DNA of 64,000 nucleotides from Rahnella bonaserana (GCF_019049675.1 NZ_JAFMOW010000058.1:1-64000); one strand, 5' to 3'. Counted from the stretch's first letter, positions 8,750 through 18,732 are shown. Translations and numbers: made by a program. Notes: generated by a model from the sequence alone, not told the origin.

Positions 8750-9676
8750 TTGGGTACCGAACTCGATAACAGTTTGCTGGAAGATATTCTGGCGCAGGTC
8801 AGGCCGCTGATTGGCCATGGCAAAGTTGCCGATTACATTCCTGCGCTGGCGGAAGTCAGCCCCGATCATTTAGGGATTGCCGTGTGTACCACGAAAGGCG
8901 AGATCTTTCGTGCCGGTGATGCCGATATGCGTTTCTCGATCCAGTCGATCTCAAAAGTGCTTAGCCTGACGCTGGCGCTGACCCGATATCAGGAAAGTGA
9001 AATCTGGCAGCGTGTCGGCAAAGAGCCCTCCGGGCAGCCTTTCAATTCCCTGGTACAGCTTGAACTTGAGCAGGGAAAACCGCGTAACCCGTTCATCAAT
9101 CCAGGCGCGCTGGTGGTCTGCGATCTGCTGCAAACCCGGCTCTCCGCACCAAAGCAGAGAATGCTGGAAGTGGTGCGGCAACTGGCCGGATCGGCAGATC
9201 TCAACTACGATCGGCACGTTGCCCGTTCAGAGTTCGAGCATTCTGACCGCAATGCGGCCATTGCTTATCTGATGAAGTCTTTCGGTAATTTCGACAACGA
9301 CGTCATCACCGTTTTGCATACCTATTTCCACTACTGTGCATTACGGATGAGCTGCGAAGAACTGGCGCGGACGTTTGTATATCTTGCCAATAAAGGGCAT
9401 CCGCTGGGGAGTGAAGAACCGCTCATTGATGCCCGTCAGGCGCGGCAGATTAATGCGATGATGGTCACCAGCGGTATGTATGACGGCGCGGGTGAATTCG
9501 CCTACCGCGTCGGGATGCCGGGCAAATCTGGCGTCGGCGGCGGCATTATTGCCGTGGTGCCTGGCGAGATGTGCATTGCGGTTTGGTCACCGGAACTTGA
9601 TGCGGCAGGGAACTCTTTGGCAGGTATTGCTGCCTTAGAATTACTGGCGCAACGTATTGGCCGTTCAATTTTTTGA
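8750..9676 (+). CDS. glsB: Glutaminase
   Basis: Hydrolyses L-glutamine to glutamate and ammonia. The 308-residue product is full length for the serine-dependent beta-lactamase-fold glutaminases. The catalytic pair is in FSIQSISKV as Ser66-x-x-Lys69. Further family marks are [15 protein letters not shown], the [20 protein letters not shown] segment and GKSGVGGGI. The start is a TTG at 8750 supported by CTGGAGG 10 bases upstream; no ATG is placed to give the conserved N-terminus. The position between yggL and yggN is not that of E. coli glsB (yneH) but is found in related enterics. Confidence 0.94.
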   Translation: MGTELDNSLLEDILAQVRPLIGHGKVADYIPALAEVSPDHLGIAVCTTKGEIFRAGDADMRFSIQSISKVLSLTLALTRYQESEIWQRVGKEPSGQPFNSLVQLELEQGKPRNPFINPGALVVCDLLQTRLSAPKQRMLEVVRQLAGSADLNYDRHVARSEFEHSDRNAAIAYLMKSFGNFDNDVITVLHTYFHYCALRMSCEELARTFVYLANKGHPLGSEEPLIDARQARQINAMMVTSGMYDGAGEFAYRVGMPGKSGVGGGIIAVVPGEMCIAVWSPELDAAGNSLAGIAALELLAQRIGRSIF

Positions 9677-9700
9677 GTTTGCTGTCTTAAGGGAGAGTAC

Positions 9701-10432
9701 ATGTTAGTAAAAAGTGGAGTGGTAAAAACCGGACTTGCTGCGTTGCTGGCGCTGAGCGCGTGGAGCGCGCAGGCTGATTATCAGTGTGCCGTCCAGCCTA
9801 AAGATGACGTGATCATCAAGCCGCAGACCGTACAGGTGGTCGGTAACAGCGGTGATCTGCTGATCACACCAAATGGTAACGTGACCCTCAACGGTAAAGA
9901 CATCACCCTGAGCGCGAGACAGCGTCAGGAAGCTATCGACTATCAGGCCGGTTTACGCCGTGACCTGCCGTGGATTGACCAGGGTGCGACGGCACATCTC
10001 GAAAAAGGCCGTGTGGCGGTTGATCGTGTGATCGTCGAGAAACTGGGCTCTGACAGCAATGTGCGCAACCGTCTGGTTAAGCTCGATAAGCAACTGAAAG
10101 AGCAGATGAACCTGATTATCGAGCACCGTGCCGATGGCCTGACCTTCCACCATAAAGCGGTGGATCAGGTTAAGCAGAACGGTCAGAAGCTGATGGAACA
10201 AACCATGGGCGGCGTGATGCAGGACAGTATCAATGAGATGGGGCTCAAACAGGCGGCCAGCGGTGGAAATCCACTGCAGGCGATGATGGGTAATCTCGGC
10301 GGACTGCAGCAGGCCGTTCAGGAAGAGTGGAGCAAGCAGGAAAAAGAGTTCAAAGCCTTTGGTGATGACGTCTGCAAGCGCGTGACCAATCTGGATACTC
10401 AGCACAAAGCCTTGCTGGCAGATTTGAAATAA
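9701..10432 (+). CDS. yggN: DUF2884 family periplasmic protein YggN
   Basis: A 243-residue protein of unknown function with an N-terminal signal peptide (MLVKSGVVKTGLAALLALSA... with an AQA-D cleavage site around residue 25). The mature part begins with a Cys-containing segment (DYQCAVQPKDD) and carries a second Cys near the C-terminus (FGDDVCKRV). The middle region is Gln-, Glu- and Lys-rich and probably helical. A GGGAGAG ribosome site precedes the ATG. It follows glsB by 24 bp and is probably co-transcribed with it. Confidence 0.9.
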   Translation: MLVKSGVVKTGLAALLALSAWSAQADYQCAVQPKDDVIIKPQTVQVVGNSGDLLITPNGNVTLNGKDITLSARQRQEAIDYQAGLRRDLPWIDQGATAHLEKGRVAVDRVIVEKLGSDSNVRNRLVKLDKQLKEQMNLIIEHRADGLTFHHKAVDQVKQNGQKLMEQTMGGVMQDSINEMGLKQAASGGNPLQAMMGNLGGLQQAVQEEWSKQEKEFKAFGDDVCKRVTNLDTQHKALLADLK

Positions 10433-10439
10433 TGGCCAT

Positions 10440-10476
10440 TTCATCGCCTCTTTAAAACACCTAAAGAGGCGATGAA
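10440..10476. terminator. Convergent terminator yggN / C58 protease gene
   Basis: A 15-bp perfect inverted repeat (ttcatcgcctcttta / taaagaggcgatgaa) with a 7-nt loop sits between the convergent stop codons. T/A-rich sides make it plausible as a terminator in either direction. Confidence 0.7.
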
Positions 10477-10483
10477 GACGACA

Positions 10484-11179
10484 TTAGTGCGAAGTATTCA
10501 CCATATGGTAAAGCGACCAGCGCTTCATGCCAGGATAGAAAGTCGTGAATAACCTCTGTAGAAAGGCGATCAAATCCCCTTCCTTTTTGAAAATAAATTC
10601 GCCTAAATTAGGGTCAAATACTTTATATTTGCCCTCGGATGTTAATAACCCCATCGCATGAGCTGAGTGACTCATTTTTATACTTAAATACTCAACCCTG
10701 CCATGCGCACACGAGTAAACAATTTCGCTTGCTGCCGTTTCAAAGAAGCTGGAATTATCAGTATTTTGTGATGTCGGGGATTCCTTTTTTACCGCATCAA
10801 AAAGATCTAAACCCAGAGGCCGGCACATCTCCCGGCGGCTATAATCGTTATAGGCATTCATTTCCGAAAATAGCAGCCTCATATTAGTGAGTCCCCTGAT
10901 TACACTTGCCCCTTCGGCACCCAGAATATAATTTTTCCATTCATGGAAATTGCCCCTTTTTTTGGCATAGGTAAGCACTAATGCCAGACAGGCTCCATTT
11001 AGGCCACGCTGGACAGTTTTTCCATTGACCTGAACACCATCTTTTTGCCAATAACCGCGCCGGCAGTAGGGGAAGGGGTGTCTGGCATTGCCTAAATCCA
11101 GATAAGTGAATTGTTGAAATAAAGAATAATCAGAACAATGTGTTGCTTTAGCGAGCTCAATAGCTTTTGTGAAGCGCAT
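10484..11179 (-). CDS. YopT/AvrPphB-type (C58 family) cysteine protease, putative effector
   Basis: A 231-residue protein with a complete candidate C58 catalytic triad: Cys64 in GLNGACLALVL, His174 in SHSAHAMGLL and Asp189 in YKVFDPNLGEF. The C-to-H (110) and H-to-D (15) distances are close to those of AvrPphB and YopT as I recall them. Family members cleave Rho GTPases or host kinases after delivery by type III secretion, or act inside larger toxins. No signal peptide, chaperone gene or secretion locus is visible here. It begins 42 bp after the hemW stop codon on the same strand, with GGGA ahead of the ATG, so it may ride on the rdgB-hemW transcript. Composition is visibly more AT-rich than its neighbours, and it sits where E. 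coli has ansB. The family call rests on motif and spacing only. Confidence 0.75.
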   Translation of the reverse strand: MRFTKAIELAKATHCSDYSLFQQFTYLDLGNARHPFPYCRRGYWQKDGVQVNGKTVQRGLNGACLALVLTYAKKRGNFHEWKNYILGAEGASVIRGLTNMRLLFSEMNAYNDYSRREMCRPLGLDLFDAVKKESPTSQNTDNSSFFETAASEIVYSCAHGRVEYLSIKMSHSAHAMGLLTSEGKYKVFDPNLGEFIFKKEGDLIAFLQRLFTTFYPGMKRWSLYHMVNTSH

Positions 11180-11221
11180 ATAACATCCCTGTGTTATTTA
11201 TCAATGTAGACTTACGTCTGT

Positions 11222-12358
11222 TTACTCCCCCAAAAACAGCTCCAGCAGTGAGTTGAGGAATAATTTTCCTTTGCCGGTGATCTGCCAGTGTGTCTGGGTT
11301 TCCAGCAGATACTCTTTGGCGATCGCTTCGTCGAGCTGTGCGCGGATCACCGATTCATCCAGCCCGGTATACAGTCCAAACTCTTCGCGCGGCGCGGCTT
11401 CCAGCAGGCGAAAGCGGTTCATGAAGAATTCAAACGGCAAATCTTCGGTTTCCACCGGATGTTGTTTATCCATGTAACGCCCCTGCATATAACCGCGAGG
11501 ATGCTTGGTTTTTACGGTACGCAGGATTTGCCCGTCGGGCTGCGTCAGTTTACCATGCGCGCCGCAACCGATGCCGAGGTAATCTCCGAAGCGCCAGTAG
11601 TTCAGGTTGTGCTGACACTGGTAGCCTGGTTTGGCATACGCCGAGGTTTCGTATTGCTGATATCCGGCGGCTGTCAGCAACTGATCGCCTTGCTCGAAAA
11701 TATCCCACAGCGCGTCATCATCCGGCAGTTTTGGCGGGCGCGAAGCATACATCGTATTGGGCTCGATAGTCAGCTGATACCACGACAAATGCGGCGGATT
11801 GAGTGCGATTGCCTGACGCAAATCATCCAGCGCTTCTTCCAGTGTCTGATCCGGCAAGCCATGCATCAGATCCAGATTAAAGCTGCGCAGGTTCAGGTCT
11901 GTCGCCAGATGCGCCGCGCGTTTCGCTTCGTCAGGGCCGTGAATACGCCCCAGACGCTCCAGTTTCTGTGCATCAAAACTTTGTACGCCGATGGAAATGC
12001 GGTTCACTCCGGCGCGCTGGTAACCGCTGAAGCGGTCTGCTTCGACAGTGCCGGGATTAGCTTCCATGGTAATTTCAGCGTGAGTATCGAGCGGCAAACG
12101 CGCACGCACGCCATCGAGCAGCTTTTGCATCGCTTCGCTGCTCAGCAGGCTTGGGGTTCCGCCGCCGATAAAAATAGTCCCAACGCTGCGTTCGCCAACC
12201 AGATGCAAATCCGCATCTAAATCTGCCAGAAGATGCGCGACATAATCGTCATGCGGCACTTCACCCTTTAACGCGTGCGAGTTGAAATCGCAGTAAGGGC
12301 ATTTTTGCACGCACCACGGAATATGAATGTAGAGACTCAGCGGCGGTAACTTACGCAT
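11222..12358 (-). CDS. hemW: Heme chaperone HemW (radical SAM)
   Basis: 378-residue radical SAM protein related to coproporphyrinogen dehydrogenase but acting as a heme chaperone. The 4Fe-4S ligands are Cys16, Cys20 and Cys23 ([11 protein letters not shown]). Phe at position 25 replaces the fourth Cys of HemN, the mark that distinguishes HemW from HemN. The glycine-rich [11 protein letters not shown] motif follows. Its start overlaps the end of rdgB by 8 bp, indicating coupling. Confidence 0.95.
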   Translation of the reverse strand: MRKLPPLSLYIHIPWCVQKCPYCDFNSHALKGEVPHDDYVAHLLADLDADLHLVGERSVGTIFIGGGTPSLLSSEAMQKLLDGVRARLPLDTHAEITMEANPGTVEADRFSGYQRAGVNRISIGVQSFDAQKLERLGRIHGPDEAKRAAHLATDLNLRSFNLDLMHGLPDQTLEEALDDLRQAIALNPPHLSWYQLTIEPNTMYASRPPKLPDDDALWDIFEQGDQLLTAAGYQQYETSAYAKPGYQCQHNLNYWRFGDYLGIGCGAHGKLTQPDGQILRTVKTKHPRGYMQGRYMDKQHPVETEDLPFEFFMNRFRLLEAAPREEFGLYTGLDESVIRAQLDEAIAKEYLLETQTHWQITGKGKLFLNSLLELFLGE

Positions 12359-12959
12359 TCTTTTGTGCAGCCTCTTTCATCGCGGCAAACAACAGTTTCA
12401 ATGCCTGCCCCCGGTGTGACACCGCACTTTTTTCTTCACGGCTCAGTTCTGCTGCAGTTTTGCCCAGCTCAGGGACATAAAAAATCGGGTCATAACCAAA
12501 GCCGCCTTCACCTGCTTCAGCAAAGGTGATTTCACCCGCCCAACTGCCATGACACACCAGCGGCGTCGGATCTTCAGCGTGGCGCATATAGACCAGTACA
12601 CAATGGAACTGCGCTCTACGCTGGCCCTGCGGGACGTCTTTCAGGGCGACCAGCAGTTTGTCAAGGTTTTGCTGATCGCTGGCATCAACGCCGGCGTAGC
12701 GTGCGGAGTAAATCCCCGGTGCACCACCGAGAAAATCAACCGCCAGACCAGAGTCATCTGCAACAGCAGGTAAACCGGTGATGGCCGCCGCGTGGCGGGC
12801 TTTCAGGATGGCATTCTCAATGAACGTCAGGCCGGTTTCTTCGGCAGATTCAACGCCGAGTTCGGTTTGTGCCACCACGTCCAGCCCGAATCCGGCCAGA
12901 AGATGTGCGAGTTCACGCACTTTACCGGCGTTGCCGGTAGCTAATACGACTTTCTGCAT
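12351..12959 (-). CDS. rdgB: dITP/XTP pyrophosphatase
   Basis: Cleans the nucleotide pool by hydrolysing dITP, ITP and XTP to monophosphates. 202 residues, beginning [17 protein letters not shown] with the Ham1-family nucleotide-binding start. The [22 protein letters not shown] substrate segment (residues about 66-87) and the [15 protein letters not shown] segment are intact. It is part of the minus-strand run proC-yggT-yggU-rdgB-hemW. Confidence 0.96.
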   Translation of the reverse strand: MQKVVLATGNAGKVRELAHLLAGFGLDVVAQTELGVESAEETGLTFIENAILKARHAAAITGLPAVADDSGLAVDFLGGAPGIYSARYAGVDASDQQNLDKLLVALKDVPQGQRRAQFHCVLVYMRHAEDPTPLVCHGSWAGEITFAEAGEGGFGYDPIFYVPELGKTAAELSREEKSAVSHRGQALKLLFAAMKEAAQKNA

Positions 12960-12980
12960 GGGAGAGTCCTGACTTAAACG

Positions 12981-13286
12981 TTATTCTGCGAGCAGTACCG
13001 CGACCTCAGTCGGGATATTTTGCGGATGGATAATGCGGACTTGTTTATGGCGGCCCAGCGCGCCCTTTTCGATGCTTATCTGACTTTTGGCGACTTTAAA
13101 CTGTTTTGAGAGAAATTTCACCAGATGTGTGTTGGCCTGTCCGTCTACCGGCGGGGCGGTGATGGCGACTTTTAGTTCGTCGCCATGCAAACCCACCAGG
13201 CTGTCACGGCTGGCTTTGGGCTGGATAACCAGCCGCAAAACCAGCTCGTCATATTGCCAGACCGCCGGGCTTAAAGCTGGAACCAC
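12981..13286 (-). CDS. yggU: UPF0235/DUF167 protein YggU
   Basis: A 101-residue protein of the DUF167 family, function unknown. The core [20 protein letters not shown] and [20 protein letters not shown] is highly conserved. The start is a GTG at 13286, which overlaps the yggT stop region by 16 bp; no ATG would preserve the N-terminal conserved strand. The gene lies between yggT and rdgB, as in E. coli. Confidence 0.92.
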   Translation of the reverse strand: MVPALSPAVWQYDELVLRLVIQPKASRDSLVGLHGDELKVAITAPPVDGQANTHLVKFLSKQFKVAKSQISIEKGALGRHKQVRIIHPQNIPTEVAVLLAE

Positions 13287-13825
13287 AGCGCACCCAACAG
13301 ATCCATCCCCAGATAATTCAGCATATACAGGATAAGGATCACGACCATCGCTGAGAAATCAATGCCGCCCATTGCAGGGAGTATGCGGCGGATTGGCGCC
13401 ATCAGCGGCTCAGTCAGCTGCATCAGCAGATAATCCATCGGCCCGCGGCCCTGACTCACCCAGCTCATCAGCGAGCGGATAATGACCAGCCAGAACACCA
13501 GATAACCTGCGGCTTTGACCAGCCCTATCAGGCCTATCAGCAGACTGCTCAGTCCAAAGAAGATAGCACCGCTCTGGATAAGCAACAGCAGCGGGAATTT
13601 GATGGTGCAAAGAATGAAAGCCAGCAGCAGGCTTGCGCTGTCAATCGGGCCCAGCGGCGGAATAATCCGGCGAAGTGGTCCGATAATTGGCTGAGTAATC
13701 TTCACAACGAACTGTGAAAACGGGTTATAAAAATCTGTACGTGCCCATTGCATCCAGATGCGCAGCAGCAGAACCATCACGTAGAGATCTATGAGGGTTT
13801 TAACCAGAAAAGTCAGCGTTAACAT
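13271..13825 (-). CDS. yggT: YggT family integral membrane protein
   Basis: 184-residue inner-membrane protein with two YGGT repeats, each containing an [19 protein letters not shown] or [19 protein letters not shown] signature and flanking hydrophobic segments. E. coli YggT has been linked to osmotic shock tolerance. The ATG at 13825 is chosen because AGGAGA lies just upstream and the N-terminus [15 protein letters not shown] aligns with the family. The extra upstream reading frame would run into an intergenic repeat. Confidence 0.93.
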   Translation of the reverse strand: MLTLTFLVKTLIDLYVMVLLLRIWMQWARTDFYNPFSQFVVKITQPIIGPLRRIIPPLGPIDSASLLLAFILCTIKFPLLLLIQSGAIFFGLSSLLIGLIGLVKAAGYLVFWLVIIRSLMSWVSQGRGPMDYLLMQLTEPLMAPIRRILPAMGGIDFSAMVVILILYMLNYLGMDLLGALWFQL

Positions 13826-13832
13826 AATTCTC

Positions 13833-13958
13833 CTATGCCCTTCATCCTTCGCGCTGCTTCTGCGTTGGCTGCCTTCGCAAACCCCGGTCACATACTGATG
13901 TATGCTCCCGGCGATTTGACTCAGTTGCCGCCTTGACGCAACACGAATGATTTTGGGC
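13833..13958. repeat. Dispersed enterobacterial-type intergenic repeat
   Basis: About 125 bp between yggT and proC with the look of a dispersed palindromic repeat: cttcgcgctgcttctgcg, then ttggctgcc, a central ACATACTGATGTATG palindrome, then ttgccgcc and a right end ending in acgcaacacgaatga. Very similar stretches occur between genes in Yersinia, Serratia and relatives, to my recollection. No second copy was found by eye in this window. Confidence 0.5.
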
Positions 13959-13983
13959 AGTGTTATTTTATTATTTGCTCTTA

Positions 13984-14805
13984 TTAGAACAGTTTTTCCA
14001 TTTCCTGCGCGCGGGTAATGGCGGCCTGCATGGCTTCGGAAACGATCTCCGGTAATTGTCGGTCGGTGAAAACTTTCAGTGCTTCAAAGGTCGTGCCGCC
14101 TTTAGATGTTACATTCTCACGCAGTTGTGACAATGGCGTGTCCGGGCTGGCCGCCACTAAAGCACTGGCACCGCTGGCGGCTTGTTCAACCAGCATCCGC
14201 GCGGTTTCTGCACTGAAACCCAGACGCTGCGCTTCGGCCTGCATCGCTTCCATAAACAGGAAGAAATACGCCGGTGCGCTACCTGCGGCGGCAATCACGT
14301 GGTTGATACCTTCTTCGGTATCGACCCAGCAGATTTTGCCCACAGCAGTCATCAGTTCACCGCTGTAATCACGATCTGCCTGCGAAACCTGTTCTGGTGC
14401 ATACAGCCCGCTCATGCCCTGACCGACCAGCGATGGCGTGTTAGGCATGATGCGCACGATATTGAGATTATCGCCCAGCAACTCACAGAAGCGCGCCACG
14501 CTGACGCCTGCGGCAATCGACAGTACCAGCTTGTCGCTAAAATCCACGTCTTTTTGCAGTGCTTTACATACATCCGCCATCATCTGCGGTTTTACAGACA
14601 ATACAACGACATCTGCGGCTTTCGCACAGCCGTTATTATCGCTGCTGCTCTGTACGCCATATTTTGCGGCCAGCGCATCGCGATGGGTGGTGGAAGGCGC
14701 ACAAACGCTGATCATATTGGCCGGATAACCACTTTCAACCAGGCCGGAAATAATGGCACCTGCCATGTTACCGGCACCGATAAAACATATTTTGCGATGT
14801 TGCAT
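13984..14805 (-). CDS. proC: Pyrroline-5-carboxylate reductase
   Basis: Last step of proline synthesis: reduces 1-pyrroline-5-carboxylate to proline with NAD(P)H. 273 residues with N-terminal Rossmann motif FIGAGNMAGAIISGL, then the VVLSVKPQ segment. The C-terminal P5CR dimerisation domain includes VTSKGGTTFEAL. It stands between yggS and yggT; in E. coli proC is elsewhere, but this order is common in Yersinia/Serratia-like genomes. Confidence 0.96.
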   Translation of the reverse strand: MQHRKICFIGAGNMAGAIISGLVESGYPANMISVCAPSTTHRDALAAKYGVQSSSDNNGCAKAADVVVLSVKPQMMADVCKALQKDVDFSDKLVLSIAAGVSVARFCELLGDNLNIVRIMPNTPSLVGQGMSGLYAPEQVSQADRDYSGELMTAVGKICWVDTEEGINHVIAAAGSAPAYFFLFMEAMQAEAQRLGFSAETARMLVEQAASGASALVAASPDTPLSQLRENVTSKGGTTFEALKVFTDRQLPEIVSEAMQAAITRAQEMEKLF

Positions 14806-14877
14806 TCATGCTCCTTGCTTTTAATGGGGGCTGAATTGAGCCAATCAATAGTAAAGCAGTATACCGGCAGAGAGCGG

Positions 14878-15597
14878 TTACTGTTTTACGCTGTAATCAC
14901 GGGCACCGAAAATAGCGGTACCGATACGAACCAGGGTGCTTCCGGCGGCAATCGCGGCGGGCATATCATCGGTCATACCCATTGATAACGTATCGGCCTG
15001 AGGACAAATACTGTGTAAATCTTTCAGGGCGTCACGCATCTGACCGAAAACCTCCAGCTGGCGCGCATAGTCGGTTTCAACGGCCGGAATAGCCATCAGA
15101 CCGCGCAGCGTCAGATTGGACATGGCCATAATCTGCGTCGCCAGTTCGCCCACTTCACCCACAGCAATGCCGGATTTACTGGCTTCATCGCTGATGTTCA
15201 CCTGAATCAGCACCTGTAACGGCGGTAAATCCGCCGGACGCTGTTCGTTCAGGCGCTGGGCGATTTTCAGGCGATCGATGGTATGACACCAGTCGAAGTT
15301 CTCCGCCACCAGACGGCTTTTATTCGACTGCAACGGCCCGATGAAATGCCAGGTCAGCGCAGGCTGATGCCCGGCAAAGTGGGCAATCTTATCCACGCCT
15401 TCCTGCACGTAGTTTTCGCCGAACGCTAACTGCCCGGCGGCAATCGCTTCTTCGACAGCGCTCGCAGGTTTAGTTTTACTCACTGCAAGCAATGTAATTT
15501 CTTCCGGAGACCTGCCGCAAAGGTCTGCAGCGGCTGCGATTTTCTCGCGGACATTCTGTAAGTTCTGCTCAATAGCATTTTGCTGACTAAGGCTCAT
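14878..15597 (-). CDS. yggS: PLP homeostasis protein YggS (PLPBP)
   Basis: A 239-residue single-domain TIM barrel related to the N-terminal domain of alanine racemase. It binds PLP without known enzymatic activity and affects PLP and amino-acid homeostasis. The PLP lysine is in LLAVSKTKPA (Lys41). The family motifs HFIGPLQSNK and LSMGMTDDMPAAI are present. Divergent from yggR, with about 22 bp between start codons. Confidence 0.95.
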   Translation of the reverse strand: MSLSQQNAIEQNLQNVREKIAAAADLCGRSPEEITLLAVSKTKPASAVEEAIAAGQLAFGENYVQEGVDKIAHFAGHQPALTWHFIGPLQSNKSRLVAENFDWCHTIDRLKIAQRLNEQRPADLPPLQVLIQVNISDEASKSGIAVGEVGELATQIMAMSNLTLRGLMAIPAVETDYARQLEVFGQMRDALKDLHSICPQADTLSMGMTDDMPAAIAAGSTLVRIGTAIFGARDYSVKQ

Positions 15598-15619
15598 AGG
15601 GACTCAGGAGGATTTCAAC

Positions 15620-16657
15620 ATGGATATTGATGGATTAGTGGGGCGTAGTGTAAAGCAAAATGCCTCCGATCTGCACCTTTGTACCGGCAATCGGCCCGTG
15701 CTGCGTATCGGAGGGGAATTATGCCGCTGTGAGGACCTGCCGCTGATCGACGCATCGCAGATGCAAAAGCTCATCAGCCAGTGGCTGAATGTCGCAGAAC
15801 AGGCCAATTTACAACTGGCCGGGCAATTCGATAAAGCGCTGACGCTGGCGCAGGGCGTGCGGATGCGCCTCAATGTGTTTCAGCAACTGCATGGTTTGTC
15901 GGCGGCGCTGAGGCCGGTTCCCGCATGCTGTCCTGAGCTGGCGACACTACGGGCACCGGATATCTTGCAGCAAATCATTACATGTGAAGATGGCCTGATC
16001 CTGGTGACCGGTGCGACAGGCAGCGGGAAATCGACCACGCTGGCGGCAATGATTGATTATCTCAACCGCCATATGACGCGGCACATTATTACGCTGGAAG
16101 ATCCGATTGAGCTTATCCATATCAGCAGACATTGCCTTATCCAGCAGCGCGAACTGGGGCTCCATACCCGTTCATTCAGTGAAGCGGTACGCGGTGCCTT
16201 GCGTGAGGATCCTGACGTGTTACTGCTGGGGGAACTGCGCGACACCGAAAGTATCCGACTGGCGCTGACGGCGGCAGAAACCGGTCATCTGGTGCTGGCG
16301 ACGCTGCATACGCGCAACGCGACGCAGGCCATCGACCGGCTGATTGATGTCTTTCCGGCAGAAGAAAAAGCCTTTGTGCGGGCACAACTGGCGGGCAGTC
16401 TCAGGGCTGTCGTCGCACAAAAACTGGTGGTGCAAAAACTTAAAGAAGGGCAGGGGAATGATGATGAAAATGCGGTAAGAATGGCGCTGTTCGAAGTGCT
16501 GACGTCAACACCGGCGGTATGCAATATGATCCGCGAGGGAAAAACACATCAGCTGGCGGATATCCTGCAAACCGGCGCGCAGGCCGGAATGCAGACATTT
16601 GCCCAAAGTCTTCAGCAGCGGCAAAGTGCCGGGCTGCTGGCCGCAGATCAGGACTGA
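15620..16657 (+). CDS. yggR: PilT-like AAA+ ATPase YggR
   Basis: A 345-residue type II/IV secretion ATPase of the PilT (retraction) subfamily. The Walker [10 protein letters not shown] spans residues 131-139; the Asp box TLEDPIEL, Walker [14 protein letters not shown] and His box [14 protein letters not shown] region ([16 protein letters not shown]) follow. GGAGG precedes the ATG. No pilus assembly genes are adjacent, as in E. coli, so whether it powers a pilus here is unknown. Its 3' end overlaps that of convergent ruvX by 10 bp. Confidence 0.93.
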   Translation: MDIDGLVGRSVKQNASDLHLCTGNRPVLRIGGELCRCEDLPLIDASQMQKLISQWLNVAEQANLQLAGQFDKALTLAQGVRMRLNVFQQLHGLSAALRPVPACCPELATLRAPDILQQIITCEDGLILVTGATGSGKSTTLAAMIDYLNRHMTRHIITLEDPIELIHISRHCLIQQRELGLHTRSFSEAVRGALREDPDVLLLGELRDTESIRLALTAAETGHLVLATLHTRNATQAIDRLIDVFPAEEKAFVRAQLAGSLRAVVAQKLVVQKLKEGQGNDDENAVRMALFEVLTSTPAVCNMIREGKTHQLADILQTGAQAGMQTFAQSLQQRQSAGLLAADQD

Positions 16658-17076
16658 CTCCATTGCTTCTCAAACCAGCTTTCCAGAATGATCACCGCAG
16701 AAGCGGCATCCACACTACCTTTGTCCAGCGCGCGGAAGCCTCCGCGGTCAAACAAATCAGCGCGGGCTTCCACGGTGCTCAGACGTTCATCATGCAGTTC
16801 AACCTGAACGCCAAAGCGGCCATGCAGGCGGTTAGCAAATTTACGGGCACGGGCCGTCAGCGGTTGCTCGGTGCCGTCCATGTTCAGAGGCAGACCCACA
16901 ACCACCAGATCCGGCAGCCATTCTTTCAGCAGCTTTTCGATTTTCTGCCAGTCCGGCGTACCGTCCTGTGCTTTGAACGAGGTCAGCGGACGTGCAGTGC
17001 CGGTGACTTCCTGACCGATAGCCAGACCGATGCTCTTAGTGCCGAAATCAAACGCAAAAACCGTGCGGTTAGCCAT
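16648..17076 (-). CDS. ruvX: YqgF/RuvX family putative pre-16S rRNA nuclease
   Basis: A 142-residue RNase H-fold protein. The first catalytic Asp lies in [13 protein letters not shown] (Asp10), with [15 protein letters not shown] and [10 protein letters not shown] further on. E. coli YqgF is implicated in 16S rRNA 5' end maturation. It starts on the last base of the yqgE stop region (1-bp overlap) and ends inside the 3' end of the convergent yggR. Confidence 0.94.
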   Translation of the reverse strand: MANRTVFAFDFGTKSIGLAIGQEVTGTARPLTSFKAQDGTPDWQKIEKLLKEWLPDLVVVGLPLNMDGTEQPLTARARKFANRLHGRFGVQVELHDERLSTVEARADLFDRGGFRALDKGSVDAASAVIILESWFEKQWSQS

Positions 17077-17639
17077 TATGCGTGTCCTGCATGCGTGGCA
17101 AGCTGGCCGACATCGATACCGATCATTTTCGCGGCTTCACGCCAGCGGTCAGCAACCGGGGTACGGAATAAAATGTCATTGCTGGCTTCAATGGTCAGCC
17201 AGGAATTTTCCAGCAGCTCTTTTTCAAGCTGGCCCTGTTCCCATGCGGCGTACCCGAGCGCCACCAGCACATCTTTCGGCTGATCGGGCGTGCCCAGCGT
17301 TTCCAGCACGTCTTTAGAGGTGGTGATCATGGTGCTGTCCGAGATACGGATACTGGAGCCAAAGCCTTCGCGCGGCGTGTGCAGAATAAACCCACGGTCG
17401 TCAGCCAGCGGACCACCGGAAAACACCGGGCGGTCGAGGCGGATGTTCGGGTCGCGAGGCTCGGGTGTGATGTCCAGTTTGTCGAGAACGTTTTCAACGG
17501 TGAAATCTTCGACCAGTTTGTTAATCACCAGACCCATTGCGCCGTCTTCATTATGTTCGCAGATATAGACGACCGAACGTTTGAACTGGGGTTCATCCAG
17601 GCCAGGCATCGCAATAAGAAAGTGATGTTGTAGATTCAT
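17076..17639 (-). CDS. yqgE: UPF0301/DUF179 protein YqgE
   Basis: A 187-residue AlgH-type protein of unknown biochemical function. It begins [19 protein letters not shown], with the conserved [18 protein letters not shown] segment and [15 protein letters not shown]. It is upstream of and overlaps ruvX by one base, the conserved yqgE-yqgF pair. Confidence 0.93.
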   Translation of the reverse strand: MNLQHHFLIAMPGLDEPQFKRSVVYICEHNEDGAMGLVINKLVEDFTVENVLDKLDITPEPRDPNIRLDRPVFSGGPLADDRGFILHTPREGFGSSIRISDSTMITTSKDVLETLGTPDQPKDVLVALGYAAWEQGQLEKELLENSWLTIEASNDILFRTPVADRWREAAKMIGIDVGQLATHAGHA

Positions 17640-17718
17640 GGTAAGCAGGATGTTTAACCTCAGAAAATTGAAACACCGCGTAAAGGGCAGTGTAGTAAGT
17701 CATCCGCATCAAAAAAAG

Positions 17719-17747
17719 TGGGTTATCCAGCATTGCTGAACAACCCA
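17719..17747 (-). terminator. Terminator of gshB
   Basis: Interrupted stem TGGGTT..CAGCA / TGCTG..AACCCA followed on the minus strand by seven T residues (17711-17717). It lies 24 bp past the gshB stop codon. Confidence 0.8.
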
Positions 17748-17770
17748 TCAGATTATGCGGTCACGCCATT

Positions 17771-18721
17771 TTAGCGGGCAGCCAGACGCTTTTCGATAGC
17801 GTCCATCAGCATGCCGGTGACGGAAATCGGGAATGCCGCTTCGATTTCACGCGCACAGGTCGGGCTGGTGACGTTAATTTCAGTCAGGCGGTCGCCGATA
17901 ATATCCAGACCGACAAAAATCAGGCCTTTCTGCTTCAGGATTGGCGCGACAGTGCGGGCGATTGCCCAGTCACTTTCGCTCAGCGGACGCGCTTCGCCAC
18001 GGCCACCGGCGGCCAGATTACCACGGGTTTCGCCCTGCGCCGGAATACGCGCCAGGCAGTAAGGCACCGGCTCGCCGTCGACCACCAGAACGCGTTTGTC
18101 ACCGTCTTTGATGGCGGGCAGATAATTTTGTGCCATACAGAAACGACTGCCGTGTTCGGTCAGCGTTTCAATCACCACAGAAACGTTCGCGTCTTCTGGT
18201 TTCAGACGGAAGATAGAAGCGCCACCCATGCCGTCGAGCGGCTTGAGGATCACGTCAGTGTGCTCTTTATGGAATGCTTTTAACTGCGCAGCATCGCGGG
18301 TCACCAGCGTATCAGGCGTCAGTTCAGGGAACCACGCGGTGAACAGCTTTTCGTTACAGTCGCGCAGGCTCTGCGGTTTGTTAACGATCAGCGTGCCTTT
18401 TTCTTCGGCGCGTTCAAGGATGTAAGTGGCGTAAATGAATTCGGTATCGAACGGAGGATCCTTACGCATCAGGATGACATCCAGTTCCTGCAGGGCGATA
18501 TCCTGCTCAGTACCAAACTCATACCAGCCGTCGTAATCCTGCTTCACGCTGAGTTTTTTAGTGATGGCACGGCCTTCGCCGCCGCGCAGATACAGGGAAT
18601 TCATTTCCATGTAGTGCAGCTCGTAACCACGACTCTGCGCTTCCAGCAACATAGCGAAACTGGTGTCTTTTTTGATGTTGATGGAAGAAATCGGGTCCAT
18701 CACGATGCCAAGCTTAATCAT
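17771..18721 (-). CDS. gshB: Glutathione synthetase
   Basis: ATP-grasp enzyme joining gamma-glutamylcysteine and glycine. 316 residues, the normal length. The start MIKLGIVMDPISSINIKKD, the ATP-grasp segments DVILKPLDGMGGASIF and VDGEPVPYCLARIPAQGE, and the C-terminal GLDIIGDRLTEINVTSPT are characteristic. It sits between rsmE (11 bp upstream) and yqgE, so rsmE-gshB form a transcript. Confidence 0.97.
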   Translation of the reverse strand: MIKLGIVMDPISSINIKKDTSFAMLLEAQSRGYELHYMEMNSLYLRGGEGRAITKKLSVKQDYDGWYEFGTEQDIALQELDVILMRKDPPFDTEFIYATYILERAEEKGTLIVNKPQSLRDCNEKLFTAWFPELTPDTLVTRDAAQLKAFHKEHTDVILKPLDGMGGASIFRLKPEDANVSVVIETLTEHGSRFCMAQNYLPAIKDGDKRVLVVDGEPVPYCLARIPAQGETRGNLAAGGRGEARPLSESDWAIARTVAPILKQKGLIFVGLDIIGDRLTEINVTSPTCAREIEAAFPISVTGMLMDAIEKRLAAR

Positions 18722-18732
18722 TTGGTCTCCTC

